From contig JAHFDN010000024.1 of NCBI GenBank assembly GCA_023248995.1, positions 1-45,437 of the forward strand: 45,437 bases of DNA. The letters are read 5' to 3'. The position numbers and the translations under genes are program-made. This document shows positions 21,976 to 30,141 of this stretch, piece by piece. The stretch is from Candidatus Rokuibacteriota bacterium (GTDB lineage: Bacteria; Methylomirabilota; Methylomirabilia; Rokubacteriales; CSP1-6). The notes beneath the pieces were generated by a model that made no database searches, was not told the origin of the DNA, and worked only from the letters and a program-made list of their open reading frames with translations. Every line of letters starts with the position of its first letter. The first letter of the stretch is position 1.

Positions 21976-24577
21976 GGGCGGTTCCCTCCGGCGGCGCTTC
22001 GATTCGTCGGACCACCCCGCTCCGTCCGTCCAGCTCTACCCAGTCGCCGTCCTTCAGCCAGTGCGTGGCGCCGTTCACGGCGAGGACGGTGGGGATCCCC
22101 AGCTCCCGGGCGACGATGGCGGAATGGGAGAGCAGGCTGCCGCGTTCCAGGACAAGCCCTGCCGCGCACGGGAAGAGCACGACCCAACCCGGGTCGGTCC
22201 GGTCGGCAACCAGGATCTCCCCGGGGCGGAGGACGGCGGTCCGCGGATCGGTGACCACGCGGACGGGTCCGCGGGCGACCCCCGGGCAGCCGCCCATCCC
22301 CGTGCGCTGGTCGGTCCGCGCCTCGCCGATGCTCCGGATGACCGGCTGAAATCGGTTTCCCTGATAGACGACTCCGCGGGTCACGAACCGATCGGCCGGC
22401 GGCTCCGATTCGCGATAGAGGGCGAACTCGGCCTTTCGGAGCGCGACCAGGCCGCGGAGGTCGGTGCAGGTCGCGGTGCCTTCGACGAAGCCCAAGAGCT
22501 CGTCCACCTCCAGGTAGAACACGTCTTCCGGGGACTGGAGGAGGTCGAGGGCGTAGAGGCGTCGGCCGAACTCGACGAACAGGCGGCGCGCCCTGCCGAA
22601 GACCCGCGTGCGCTCGAGGCGGAGGTTTTCGCGGTCTCGCGTCCGGGCCCGGGCGTTGCGGAGCGCCCAGCGGAAGATCCAGCGGCGGAGCGGCTGCCTC
22701 GCCAGCGCCCGGCGGACGCGGTCCTCGGCGGGCCGTCGCGGCTCCGCGTCGCCGCTGGGGGAACCCCCGGGCTCGGGGGAGGGCAGGCGGGAGGCGAGCT
22801 GCCCGACGGCGCGGAGAAGGACCAGCGGATCATCGTGGAGGGTGAGGCTCTCCAGCTTGAGCTCTTCCAGACACCGGTCCCCGAATTGATCCAGGTACTC
22901 TTCGAAGTGCGCCTTGAAGGGTGGCACCGCGTCCATGGCCTCGAGGATGGCGTCGCGCGAGCCGGAACAGAGGAGCGCGGCGAAGGCCGGGTGCCCAGCG
23001 GCGACCCGCGCCATCTCGCGAATCCGCCTGGCCGGCTCGGCGCTGATCATCCCGCCCTCGGCGCGCAGAAGGTCGTTCGCGAGGGAGCCTGTCTCGTCGC
23101 CACACCAGCGGGTGCCGAACCGCCGGAGCAGGCCCACGAAGATCATGGCGAAGAAGTCGTTGATCAGCGGGGCGTCCCACCGGGTTAGCAGCTGGCGCTC
23201 CAGGTCGCGGTAGTGGGCGACCAGCTCGTCCGGCCGCCGGTCCTCCAGGGGCGGGTGGAGGGGGCCCAGGGTGTCGTTCAGGCGCCGGTAAAAGTGCCTG
23301 ATGCGGAACGGCAGCAGGATATGGTTCAGGACGAGTCGGCAGAGGGAGCGGAGCAGAGAGGCGCCGTCTCCGAGCCGCTCGAGGAGGGTCGGGCGGGCGG
23401 GGTCCGGCAGGAGCCCCTCGGGCAGCGCTTCGCGGACCCCCATCATCTGCTCCATGAAGTGACGGTTGAACCGGAAGCCCGGGAGCATGGCGAGCAGGCG
23501 ATACCAGCTCAGGAGGTTGTAGTAGACGCGGCCGCGGATCAGGCCGAGCATCCGGCGGAAGAGGTCGTGCTGGGCCGCGATCGTGGCCTCGGGCACGCCC
23601 ATGAGCCGGCAGAACTGGCGGTACACCTCCTCGTAGGCCCGGCGGGCGAAGGAGAAGGTCAACGGCGTCGTTACGCCGCCGAAGCTCTCCGTGATGTTGC
23701 TGTTGTCCCAGAGGATCGGGGCGCCGCTCGGATCGGCCAGGCCGGACAGCGACGTGATGGGGCGGGACTGCAGGAGGTAGAGGCGACCGTCCGTGATGGC
23801 CCACTCGATGTCCTGGGGACGGGCGAAGTGTCGGCCCGCTCGGCGCGCGAGGCTGGCCACCGCCCGGATCTGTTCGTCGGAGAGGCCAGCTCTCCCCGCC
23901 TCGGGCTCGGGGACCTCCGCGCGGCGCACGCGATCGGGCGCGCCTGGGTCGTGGCGGTGCGCCCAGCGCTTGTGGGCCACCTGGCGGCCGAGGACGCTGC
24001 CGTCCCGGCCCACCTGGTAGGTGTCGGCGTCGCAATCGCCGGACACGAGACCCGTGCCCAGACCATAGACCGCCGCGACGACGGCCACATCGCCCCGGCC
24101 GGTCACGGGGTCAGCGCCGAAGGCCACCCCGGAGAGGGCCGGGGTAACCATCCGCTGGACCAGCACCGCCGCCGGCCGCGGGGCGCTGGTCAATCCGTGT
24201 TCGCGCCTGTAGGCAAGGGCCCGCTCCCCCAGGGCGGACCGCCAGACGCGGGCGACCCGTTCCCCCACCTCGGCGGGGTGGACGAAGAGAAAGCTGTCGA
24301 GTTGGCCGGCGAAGGAGTACCGATTGCCGTCTTCCTCTGCCGCCGACGAGCGGACCGCCACGAGCTCGCCACTCGGGCAGAGCTTCGCCAAGGCCTCCTG
24401 GAGCTCGGCGAGAACGTCGCGAGCGGGAGTGACCTGGTCCATGTTGAAGGCTTCAGGGAGAACCGCGAACCACGGCGGGACGGGGCATCCGATCCGCCCG
24501 AGGGCGGCAAGAGCGCCGGCCTTCCCGCCGACCCGCTCGGTCGCACAGGGCTCCTCAGGCCAGACGATGTATCGCAT
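21965..24577 (-). CDS. PEP/pyruvate-binding phosphotransferase with rifampin-phosphotransferase-like layout
   Basis: The 870-residue enzyme begins at ATG 24577 (GGGAGG four bases upstream), 12 bp after the UbiA gene. The N-terminal third is an ATP-grasp PPDK_N domain (VGGKAGALAAL, LVAVRSSAAEEDGNRYSFAG, DIEWAITDGRLYLLQSRPI). A long helical middle follows, and the protein ends in a swivelling phosphohistidine domain (LLSHSAIVARELGIPTV, His about 818). The TIM-barrel that PEP synthase carries after this domain is absent. This order and length match rifampin phosphotransferases, where the middle domain binds the acceptor. The acceptor here is unlikely to be rifampin given the neighbours; a lipid or prenyl alcohol is more plausible. 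Confidence 0.85.
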   Translation of the reverse strand: MRYIVWPEEPCATERVGGKAGALAALGRIGCPVPPWFAVLPEAFNMDQVTPARDVLAELQEALAKLCPSGELVAVRSSAAEEDGNRYSFAGQLDSFLFVHPAEVGERVARVWRSALGERALAYRREHGLTSAPRPAAVLVQRMVTPALSGVAFGADPVTGRGDVAVVAAVYGLGTGLVSGDCDADTYQVGRDGSVLGRQVAHKRWAHRHDPGAPDRVRRAEVPEPEAGRAGLSDEQIRAVASLARRAGRHFARPQDIEWAITDGRLYLLQSRPITSLSGLADPSGAPILWDNSNITESFGGVTTPLTFSFARRAYEEVYRQFCRLMGVPEATIAAQHDLFRRMLGLIRGRVYYNLLSWYRLLAMLPGFRFNRHFMEQMMGVREALPEGLLPDPARPTLLERLGDGASLLRSLCRLVLNHILLPFRIRHFYRRLNDTLGPLHPPLEDRRPDELVAHYRDLERQLLTRWDAPLINDFFAMIFVGLLRRFGTRWCGDETGSLANDLLRAEGGMISAEPARRIREMARVAAGHPAFAALLCSGSRDAILEAMDAVPPFKAHFEEYLDQFGDRCLEELKLESLTLHDDPLVLLRAVGQLASRLPSPEPGGSPSGDAEPRRPAEDRVRRALARQPLRRWIFRWALRNARARTRDRENLRLERTRVFGRARRLFVEFGRRLYALDLLQSPEDVFYLEVDELLGFVEGTATCTDLRGLVALRKAEFALYRESEPPADRFVTRGVVYQGNRFQPVIRSIGEARTDQRTGMGGCPGVARGPVRVVTDPRTAVLRPGEILVADRTDPGWVVLFPCAAGLVLERGSLLSHSAIVARELGIPTVLAVNGATHWLKDGDWVELDGRSGVVRRIEAPPEGTARAA

Positions 24578-24589
24578 TCGTCCTCCCTC

Positions 24590-25510
24590 TCACTGGCCAA
24601 GGGCGAGCGGGAGCCCGCCCAGGCCCACGTACATGAGCAGCGTCCACACGCCGGAGATGGCTTCAAAGCGCCTGGCGTGCTTCGTGGCCGGCCGGCGCAG
24701 GAACTGCCAAGCGTTGAGCGCTGCGGCGCTCAACGGCAGGGCCAGGAGCGCGGCGAGGGGCGCCAGGGAGCCGACTTGGGTGGCTGCCAAGAGACTCGTC
24801 GCCATCGCGAGGAGCAGGGCGCCGAGCCAGGCGAGCGCTGCGTTCCGGCGTCCCCAGAGGGCACTGTAGGTTTCGACCCCGTGCTCCTCGTCCTCCGGGG
24901 CGCGGATCTTGCGACCGATCTCGATGACCGTGCCGTTGCACAGGCTCGCTGCCAGAAACCAGGAGAGCCCGCGCGGCGGGGCGGCGCCCGCGACCAGCCA
25001 GTCGCATGCGGTGGCGTAGAAGTCGATGAGCGGCAGGATGAGCATGTGGGTCCACAGGTAGGTGAAGGGCCGGGCTTTGAGCCACTCCCGGGCGAAGAAC
25101 TCCTTGGTCATGAGGCCGAGGTAGAGCCACACGGGAAGGAGCGCCAGGAGCAGCCGGGGGTCCAGCCACAGGGCCAGCGCGAACTGGACGAGCGTTCCGG
25201 CGACGCCGACGAACCCGAGTTCCCCGAGCGTGACAAGCCCGCGCGGGACCGGGCGATAGGGGCGATATCGGGCGTCTTCCTCGTAGTCCTTGAACTCATC
25301 GGCGATGCGGAGTTGCAAGAAGAAGAGAAAGCTGGTGGCGAAGGCGATCACGGCGGTCCGGGGGTCGGGGAGGGCGACCCGGCCCCGAAGGAGCGAGGAA
25401 AAGCACAGGGCGGACGCGCTGAACGCCACGATCAGCGGACCGTGGCCGAGGATCGGGAAGCGTTCGCGCTGGTACACCCACCACCGATTCAGCATGGCCT
25501 CAAAGCGCAT
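24590..25510 (-). CDS. UbiA-family prenyltransferase
   Basis: The 306-residue membrane protein has the two Asp-rich prenyl-diphosphate sites of the UbiA superfamily: ADEFKDYEED (70-79) followed by YRPYRPVPRG, and EIGRKIRAPEDEEH (197-210). Eight or nine hydrophobic helices surround them. Such enzymes transfer a prenyl chain to an aromatic ring, a lipid or another acceptor in the membrane. The DEFKD form of the first motif is a recognisable subgroup rather than the UbiA/MenA type. The start is ATG 25510 or ATG 25495 (MLNRWWVYQRERF); neither has a strong ribosome-binding site. It is the first gene of the seven-gene leftward operon. Confidence 0.87.
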   Translation of the reverse strand: MRFEAMLNRWWVYQRERFPILGHGPLIVAFSASALCFSSLLRGRVALPDPRTAVIAFATSFLFFLQLRIADEFKDYEEDARYRPYRPVPRGLVTLGELGFVGVAGTLVQFALALWLDPRLLLALLPVWLYLGLMTKEFFAREWLKARPFTYLWTHMLILPLIDFYATACDWLVAGAAPPRGLSWFLAASLCNGTVIEIGRKIRAPEDEEHGVETYSALWGRRNAALAWLGALLLAMATSLLAATQVGSLAPLAALLALPLSAAALNAWQFLRRPATKHARRFEAISGVWTLLMYVGLGGLPLALGQ

Positions 25511-25625
25511 CGCCCGGAAAGAGGGAGCAATCCGGATGCCAAGGGGACCTTCAATTGTATTAGAGGGTTATGGCGTTGGAATGCTGTGGGAGGGGATCCG
25601 ACTGGTCAAGGATTGACCGGTGAAT

Positions 25626-25647
25626 TGGCCGGCTGAAGAGCCGGCCA
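25626..25647. repeat. Perfect inverted repeat upstream of the UbiA operon
   Basis: TGGCCGGCT and AGCCGGCCA, nine bases each, flank GAAG. It has no T-run on either strand. It lies in the 327-bp gap between the UbiA gene and the response-regulator gene and could be an operator or a stable RNA hairpin in the operon leader. Confidence 0.4.
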
Positions 25648-25731
25648 GAAAGCCTGCTCGCTGAAAACGGGCTGATCGAGCTTCTGCGCTGCGGTCTGGC
25701 GCAGCGGGGAAATCAGATGCCCGTGGCGAAC

Positions 25732-25845
25732 CTACGTCGTTTGAATCGAGGCGTGCCCGTGCTGGCCCTGGATGTACTTCGGGTGAGCACCGTCGGCAGT
25801 CAGATGACTCGCCTCGGTGTGACGCAGGTCATGTCCGTCACGGTT
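25732..25845 (-). pseudogene. Relic of a tyrosine recombinase (integrase) C-terminus
   Basis: The minus strand reads GHDLRHTEASHLTADGAHPK followed by YIQGQHGHASIQTT and a TAG stop at 25732-25734. HxLRHT and HGHASIQ are the box II signature of phage-type integrases (the Arg and His residues), but the catalytic Tyr that should follow is gone and nothing upstream is kept. Its upstream end overlaps the end of the response-regulator gene. Confidence 0.7.
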
Positions 25846-26215
25846 GGGCGCTCCGGTTGAGGACGGATCGGATTTTGTCGAGCAGTCCCTCGAAATTGAC
25901 TGGTTTCGATTCGAACTCGGCGCAGCCGGCGGCGAGCGCCTTCTCGCGGTGTCCCGCCATGGCGTGGGCGGAGAGGACGATGATCGGGATGTCTTTCGTT
26001 TCCGGCCGGCTCTTCAAACGACGCATCGCCTCCCAGCCGTCGAGGACCGGAAGATTCAGATCCATCATGATGAGGTCGGGCGGCGACGATATCGCCGCTG
26101 CGACGCCCTGCGCGCCGTCCGTTGCGATCGAGACCTCGAAGCCGGCACGGCTCAACCGCCGGTGCAGCATGAACAGGTTGTCGTCGTTGTCCTCGACGCA
26201 GAGAATCTTGATCAT
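25838..26215 (-). CDS. Single-domain response regulator (CheY-like)
   Basis: The start at ATG 26215 (AGGACAGG upstream) gives 125 residues that are all receiver domain. It has the acidic pocket EDNDD (8-12), phospho-acceptor Asp52 in DLIMMDLNLPVLDGW, Ser82 in VLSAHA and Lys104 in SKPVNF. There is no output domain. The sequence type (MIKILCVEDNDDNLFMLHRR) is common among regulators paired with hybrid histidine kinases; none is in the window. It is transcribed away from msrA. Confidence 0.9.
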   Translation of the reverse strand: MIKILCVEDNDDNLFMLHRRLSRAGFEVSIATDGAQGVAAAISSPPDLIMMDLNLPVLDGWEAMRRLKSRPETKDIPIIVLSAHAMAGHREKALAAGCAEFESKPVNFEGLLDKIRSVLNRSAQP

Positions 26216-26458
26216 CGCGGCCTGTCCTCTCCGGGCAGCGTTCCGCGCGCGACGGAGGCCCCGAACGACCGCGCGACTCCGCGCAGCAATTCCTCGCGAG
26301 GGCTTTGGCCGCTGCCGTCCGCTCCCTACGTCATGTGTGCGGTAGGATATGGGGCGGACAACGAGCCTGTCAAGGAGGAAAGCTGACGACGGCGGGTTCG
26401 CTCGCGCGCCGGCCAGCATCGGCCGGACCCTGGTATACTGCTGGATGAGGGGCCAACA

Positions 26459-27112
26459 ATGTGGCTCAGCTCGCGGAAGCTCCAGTTGCCGTCAAGCCGT
26501 GACGCGCTCCCTGGCCGGGCCGCGCGCATGGCGGTTTCTGCCGCGCACTTCGTCACCGGCGCCCGCCTGGAGCCACCGTTTCCGGCCAAGACGGACATGG
26601 CCATGTTCGCAATGGGCTGCTTCTGGGGCGCAGAGCGGAAGTTCTGGGAGATGCCCGGCGTCTGCTCGACGGCGGTCGGCTACGCGGGAGGGTTCACGCC
26701 CAACCCCGCCTACGAGGAGGTCTGCGGGGGCCGGACGGGGCACGCCGAGGTGGTGCGGGTCGTCTTCGACCCGGAGAAGGTCTCCTACGAGGACCTACTG
26801 CGCATGTTCTGGGAAAACCACGACCCGACGCAGGGCATGCGCCAGGGCAACGACGTCGGGACGCAGTATCGGTCGGCCATCTACTGTTACGGCGACGCTC
26901 AGCGGCTGGCCGCCGAAGCCTCGCGTCGTGCCTACCAGCAGGCGCTCACCGCGGCCGGCTTCGGCCCGATCACAACCGAGATCCGCGATGCGCCGGAGTT
27001 CTACTACGCCGAGGACTATCACCAGCAGTACCTCGCGAAGAATCCCTCGGGCTACTGCGGCATCGGCGGCACCGGCCTGCGCTGCCCTGAGGGTCTGACC
27101 CAGAATCTCTGA
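26459..27112 (+). CDS. msrA: Peptide-methionine (S)-S-oxide reductase MsrA
   Basis: The 217-residue enzyme repairs oxidised methionine. Catalytic Cys54 lies in [12 protein letters not shown], followed by the family motifs [40 protein letters not shown] and the [10 protein letters not shown] segment. C-terminal Cys200 and Cys209 ([12 protein letters not shown]) are the expected resolving cysteines. The first 45 residues are an extension before the usual domain start; it is not a clear signal peptide, so the enzyme is probably cytoplasmic. ATG 26459 has GAGGGG upstream, and a TATACT-like -10 box is visible at 26434-26439. It stands next to the copper/redox genes, which fits oxidative-damage repair. 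Confidence 0.95.
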   Translation: MWLSSRKLQLPSSRDALPGRAARMAVSAAHFVTGARLEPPFPAKTDMAMFAMGCFWGAERKFWEMPGVCSTAVGYAGGFTPNPAYEEVCGGRTGHAEVVRVVFDPEKVSYEDLLRMFWENHDPTQGMRQGNDVGTQYRSAIYCYGDAQRLAAEASRRAYQQALTAAGFGPITTEIRDAPEFYYAEDYHQQYLAKNPSGYCGIGGTGLRCPEGLTQNL

Positions 27113-27260
27113 GCGCGCGCCGCTGCACCTCATCGCGGTCACTTCTCCGAAGGGCGCCCCGTGCTCTTCTGCTCCCGTACGACTGGAGAGTGACAGAGGA
27201 GCGGCCTTCAAGCCAGGGACTTGCCCTTGACAGACGCTGCGTCGTCGGTATCCTGAGGTC

Positions 27261-27587
27261 ATGGTCGGCTTGACCCGGTTAACACGCCGGTTCGGTCCAA
27301 GGCTGGCGGCCTTCGTCTCGGCTGTCTTTGTCCTCTCCTGCCTCGCCACCACCGCCCATACGGCTATGCCTGGGAATGCGGACTGTCCCGCCGCCGAGTC
27401 TTCGGTCCGCATTTGCGGCCCGACGATCTCCGTGGAAATGGGGCCGGCCTTGCCGACGTTGTGGGTTGCTCTCGATCCGCCCCTTGCATCGGCTGCAGGG
27501 GTCGTAAAGCCGCTCCCGCTCATCGCTCTCTATCAGCATTTGGGCGGTCTGCCCGCGCCTCGTTCGCCTCCCTCGCTCGCCGCCTAG
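27261..27587 (+). CDS. Small exported protein at the head of the multicopper oxidase cluster
   Basis: The 108-residue protein has a signal-like N-terminus (RLAAFVSAVFVLSCLATTAH), two Cys in NADCPAAESSVRICG that could pair or bind metal, and a Pro/Leu-rich C-terminus (VVKPLPLIALYQHLGG). No family is recognised. Small secreted proteins of this kind often precede copper-tolerance genes. It lies 126 bp before the multicopper oxidase gene and reads in the same direction, so co-transcription is likely. Its function is unknown. Confidence 0.6.
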   Translation: MVGLTRLTRRFGPRLAAFVSAVFVLSCLATTAHTAMPGNADCPAAESSVRICGPTISVEMGPALPTLWVALDPPLASAAGVVKPLPLIALYQHLGGLPAPRSPPSLAA

Positions 27588-27645
27588 TCCTTCCGAAGCG
27601 TTCTGCTCCCATTCGTTTTTTTAACAAGGAGGAGTGTTTCTTGTG

Positions 27646-27720
27646 ATGCGCCAACTGATCGACCCGCATCCTTCGAGAAGAGACGTGGAGGGGCGACAAG
27701 GGGGCATCAGCCGTGAATAG
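27646..27720 (+). CDS. Possible 24-residue leader peptide before the multicopper oxidase
   Basis: AAGGAGGAG at 27626-27634 is one of the best ribosome-binding sites here, but it is far from the oxidase start at 27713. It fits a short frame from ATG 27646 (or GTG 27643), MRQLIDPHPSRRDVEGRQGG..., whose TAG stop overlaps the first codons of the oxidase. A translated leader that couples or regulates the oxidase would explain the layout. Confidence 0.35.
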   Translation: MRQLIDPHPSRRDVEGRQGGISRE

Positions 27721-29209
27721 ACATGTTCTCTCACGGCGGGAGTTCCTCGGCGTGACCAGACGGGCGGGGCTGGGGGCCTTGGCCCTGACGGCCGGGGGCG
27801 GAGCCTTCTTCGCCGGGCAGGCCGGCGCAGCGCAGCGCGAGGCCGTCGGCGGAGTCCGCGAGATTCACCTGGAGGCGCGCGAGATGATCTGGGAGATCGC
27901 GCCCGGCAAGCAGATCAAGGCCATGGCCTACAACGGCCAAGTGCCGGGTCCCGAGATCCGCCTCAAGGAAGGGGAGCGGGTGCGGATCATCCTCAAGAAT
28001 GCACTCTCGGAACCCACGACCATCCACTGGCACGGGGTGGATGTCCCGAATTCGATGGACGGCGTCCCGGGAATCACGCAGAAGGCGGTCCTGCCCGGCA
28101 AGACATTCACCTATGAGTTCGAGGCGACTCCCGCCGGCACGCGCTGGTACCACACCCATTTTCAGGAGCACAAGCAGCTCGACCTCGGCCTTTATGCCCC
28201 TTTGATCATCGAGCCGGCCCGGCCTGATCCGTTCCCATCCGACCGCGAGTACAGCCTGGTCCTCGACGACTGGGCCACTGGGACGGGGCGCCCCCTCCCG
28301 GGCACTGGCGAGGGGAGGGCGGGCGGCCGCGGGGGGATGGGCCGGATGATGGAGGGGATGATGGGCCGCGGGGGCATGGGCGGCATGATGGGCGCCGGCG
28401 GGGAACCCGTGTACGACACCATGACCATCAACGGCAAAGCGTATCCTGCCACCCAGCCCCTCAAGATCCGCAAGGGCGAGCGGGTCCGCCTGCGCCTGAT
28501 CAACGCCAGCGCCGACACCACCCACGTCATTCGCCTGGCCGGCCACCGCTTGAAAGTGACCCACACCGACGGCAATCCCCTCATGCAGCCTGTCGAGGTG
28601 GACGCCGTCCCTCTGGCTCCGGCCGAGCGCTGCGATGTCGCCTTCCTGGCAGACCGGCCGGGCGCCTGGTTCCTCTACTGCACGCAGCCTGGCCACACGG
28701 GAGCCGGTGAGCAGGTCCTCATCGTTTACGAAGGGCACGAGGGGGCCAGGCCGGAACCCGTCTCGGACGGCATCGACGGCCTGAGGCTCTGGCGGTACAA
28801 CCTGGGCCAGGGCCGGGAGATTCTTCCACCTCCGTCAGGGCCGGAGCGGTTCTTCGACCTTACTCTGAGCGGGGGGATGATGGGGTCCGATGTGTGGACC
28901 ATCAACGACAAGCGCTATCCGAACACTGACCCGTTGTCCCTCAGGAAGGGGGATCGGGCGCGGGTGAGGTTCCGCAACATGAGCATGGAGGCCCACCCGA
29001 TGCATCTCCACGGCCAGTCCTTCAAAGTGCTGGCGGTGAACGGCCAGCGGCTTCCCGCGGCGATCGTGAAGGACACTGTGGACGTCGAGGCCCACATGGG
29101 CTCTGTGGTGATCGAGTTCACCGCCCATAACCCCGGCGACTGGTTCTTCCACTGCCACAAGCCGATGCACATGGAAGGCGGCATGATCACCCTGGCGAAG
29201 ATCGGGTGA
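27713..29209 (+). CDS. Tat-exported multicopper oxidase (copper-tolerance type)
   Basis: The 498-residue enzyme has a Tat signal (LSRREFLG) and the four copper-binding motifs in order: TIHWHGVDVP (about 103-112), WYHTHF, HPMHLHGQSF and WFFHCHKPMHMEGGM. These form the type 1 and trinuclear copper sites of laccase-like oxidases that oxidise Cu(I) or phenols in the periplasm. A Met/Gly-rich loop (GRMMEGMMGRGGMGGMMGAG) is inserted between the first and second domains, as in CueO/CopA proteins that bind Cu(I). The GTG start has only a distant AAGGGGG. It overlaps the SCO gene downstream, which supports copper handling as the cluster's theme. Confidence 0.92.
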   Translation: MNRHVLSRREFLGVTRRAGLGALALTAGGGAFFAGQAGAAQREAVGGVREIHLEAREMIWEIAPGKQIKAMAYNGQVPGPEIRLKEGERVRIILKNALSEPTTIHWHGVDVPNSMDGVPGITQKAVLPGKTFTYEFEATPAGTRWYHTHFQEHKQLDLGLYAPLIIEPARPDPFPSDREYSLVLDDWATGTGRPLPGTGEGRAGGRGGMGRMMEGMMGRGGMGGMMGAGGEPVYDTMTINGKAYPATQPLKIRKGERVRLRLINASADTTHVIRLAGHRLKVTHTDGNPLMQPVEVDAVPLAPAERCDVAFLADRPGAWFLYCTQPGHTGAGEQVLIVYEGHEGARPEPVSDGIDGLRLWRYNLGQGREILPPPSGPERFFDLTLSGGMMGSDVWTINDKRYPNTDPLSLRKGDRARVRFRNMSMEAHPMHLHGQSFKVLAVNGQRLPAAIVKDTVDVEAHMGSVVIEFTAHNPGDWFFHCHKPMHMEGGMITLAKIG

Positions 29210-29943
29210 GGTCGATGCCGACGCTCTCACGTCCTCTCGTGCGCGGGCTCGCCCTCCTGCTGCTCTCAGGAGCCGGGGGTCTTGCCGTGTGGGTCTGGCT
29301 GGGGACTTCGGTCCATGGGATCTCCCTATGGCTGAGGTCTTCTGACAAGAGCCAGGGCTCGCTCGAGACGCTGGGCGTGTACGGTGAGGTCCCCGACTTT
29401 GCGCTCAGGGAAAGGAGTGGCCGGCGGGTCACCCGGGCAGATCTTCTGGGGAAGGTGTGGATCGCCAACTTCATTTACACTCGGTGCACGGAAACGTGTC
29501 CCCTCCAGAGCGCCCGGCTGGCCCGGCTTCAGGCCGAGTTCCCCGGCGGAGAGGCCCTTCGGTTCGTCTCGATTACCGTGGACCCGGAACGGGATACCCC
29601 GGCGGTCCTCGCCCGCTATGCCGAGCGGTACGCGGCGGATTCCGTCCGCTGGCTGTTCCTGACCGGAGAGAAGCAGGCGATCTACCACCTGGCCAAGGAG
29701 GGTTTCCGCCTGGGTGTCGTCGATCCCGACGACCAGGCACGGGCAGGAGGGCTTCTCGTCGCGCTTGGGCCTGCCCCTGCTGAAGCCACCCACGGGTCCA
29801 AAGGGCTGGTCATTCACAGCTCACGGTTCGTGCTCGTGGACCGCCAGGAAAGAATCCGCGCCTACCATCTTCCCGATGACCAAGCCTCCCTCGAGCGCCT
29901 CCGTCAGAACGTGAGGATACTTCTACGGGAGAGGGAGCGATAG
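29206..29943 (+). CDS. SCO1/SenC-family copper chaperone or thiol reductase
   Basis: The 245-residue protein has an N-terminal membrane anchor, then a thioredoxin fold with Cys94 and Cys98 (TRCTETCPLQ) and the conserved His in LVIHSSRFVLVDR. These three residues bind copper in SCO proteins, which deliver copper to cytochrome oxidase or reduce its cysteines. SITVDPERDTPAVL is a further family marker. GTG 29206 overlaps the oxidase stop (GTGA); ATG 29215 is an alternative start. The oxidase partner could be the multicopper enzyme upstream or a terminal oxidase elsewhere. Confidence 0.9.
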   Translation: MRSMPTLSRPLVRGLALLLLSGAGGLAVWVWLGTSVHGISLWLRSSDKSQGSLETLGVYGEVPDFALRERSGRRVTRADLLGKVWIANFIYTRCTETCPLQSARLARLQAEFPGGEALRFVSITVDPERDTPAVLARYAERYAADSVRWLFLTGEKQAIYHLAKEGFRLGVVDPDDQARAGGLLVALGPAPAEATHGSKGLVIHSSRFVLVDRQERIRAYHLPDDQASLERLRQNVRILLRERER

Positions 29944-29955
29944 GGTGGGTGCTGC

Positions 29956-30141
29956 ATGGAGAAGACGCTCATGTACGATGCGGTCGTCCGATGGCTCTGG
30001 CCGCCTCCAGGCGCCACGCCCGAAGACAGAGCCCTGGCAATCCTCCGTGCGCGATATGCTCGAGGCGAGACGGCGGGACCTTTCGCTTCGGTTACGCTTT
30101 GCCGGTACATGTCGGAGACAGGGGGAACAGATGGGTCATGA
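29956..30141 (+). CDS. Short SHOCT-like protein, apparently truncated
   Basis: The 61-residue frame begins MEKTLMYDAVVRWLWPPPGA and contains ALAILRARYARGE, the first half of the SHOCT motif (ALxILxxRYARGEI...). After RGE the expected helix is missing, and the typical end (RRRDL) appears in another frame, so a small deletion has probably broken the domain. The stop overlaps the start of the PCYCGC gene by 11 bases. Confidence 0.5.
   Translation: MEKTLMYDAVVRWLWPPPGATPEDRALAILRARYARGETAGPFASVTLCRYMSETGGTDGS

Noticed and set aside
21965-24577. Rifampin resistance gene
   Set aside because: Only the domain order is shared; the operon context points to another acceptor and I could not verify the drug-contacting residues.
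23213-25636. An 807-residue plus-strand frame across the PEP-enzyme and UbiA genes
   Set aside because: Low-complexity shadow of the minus-strand genes, which show clear family motifs.
25626-25647. Intrinsic terminator
   Set aside because: The hairpin is perfect but has no T-run on either strand, and it lies ahead of, not after, the operon.
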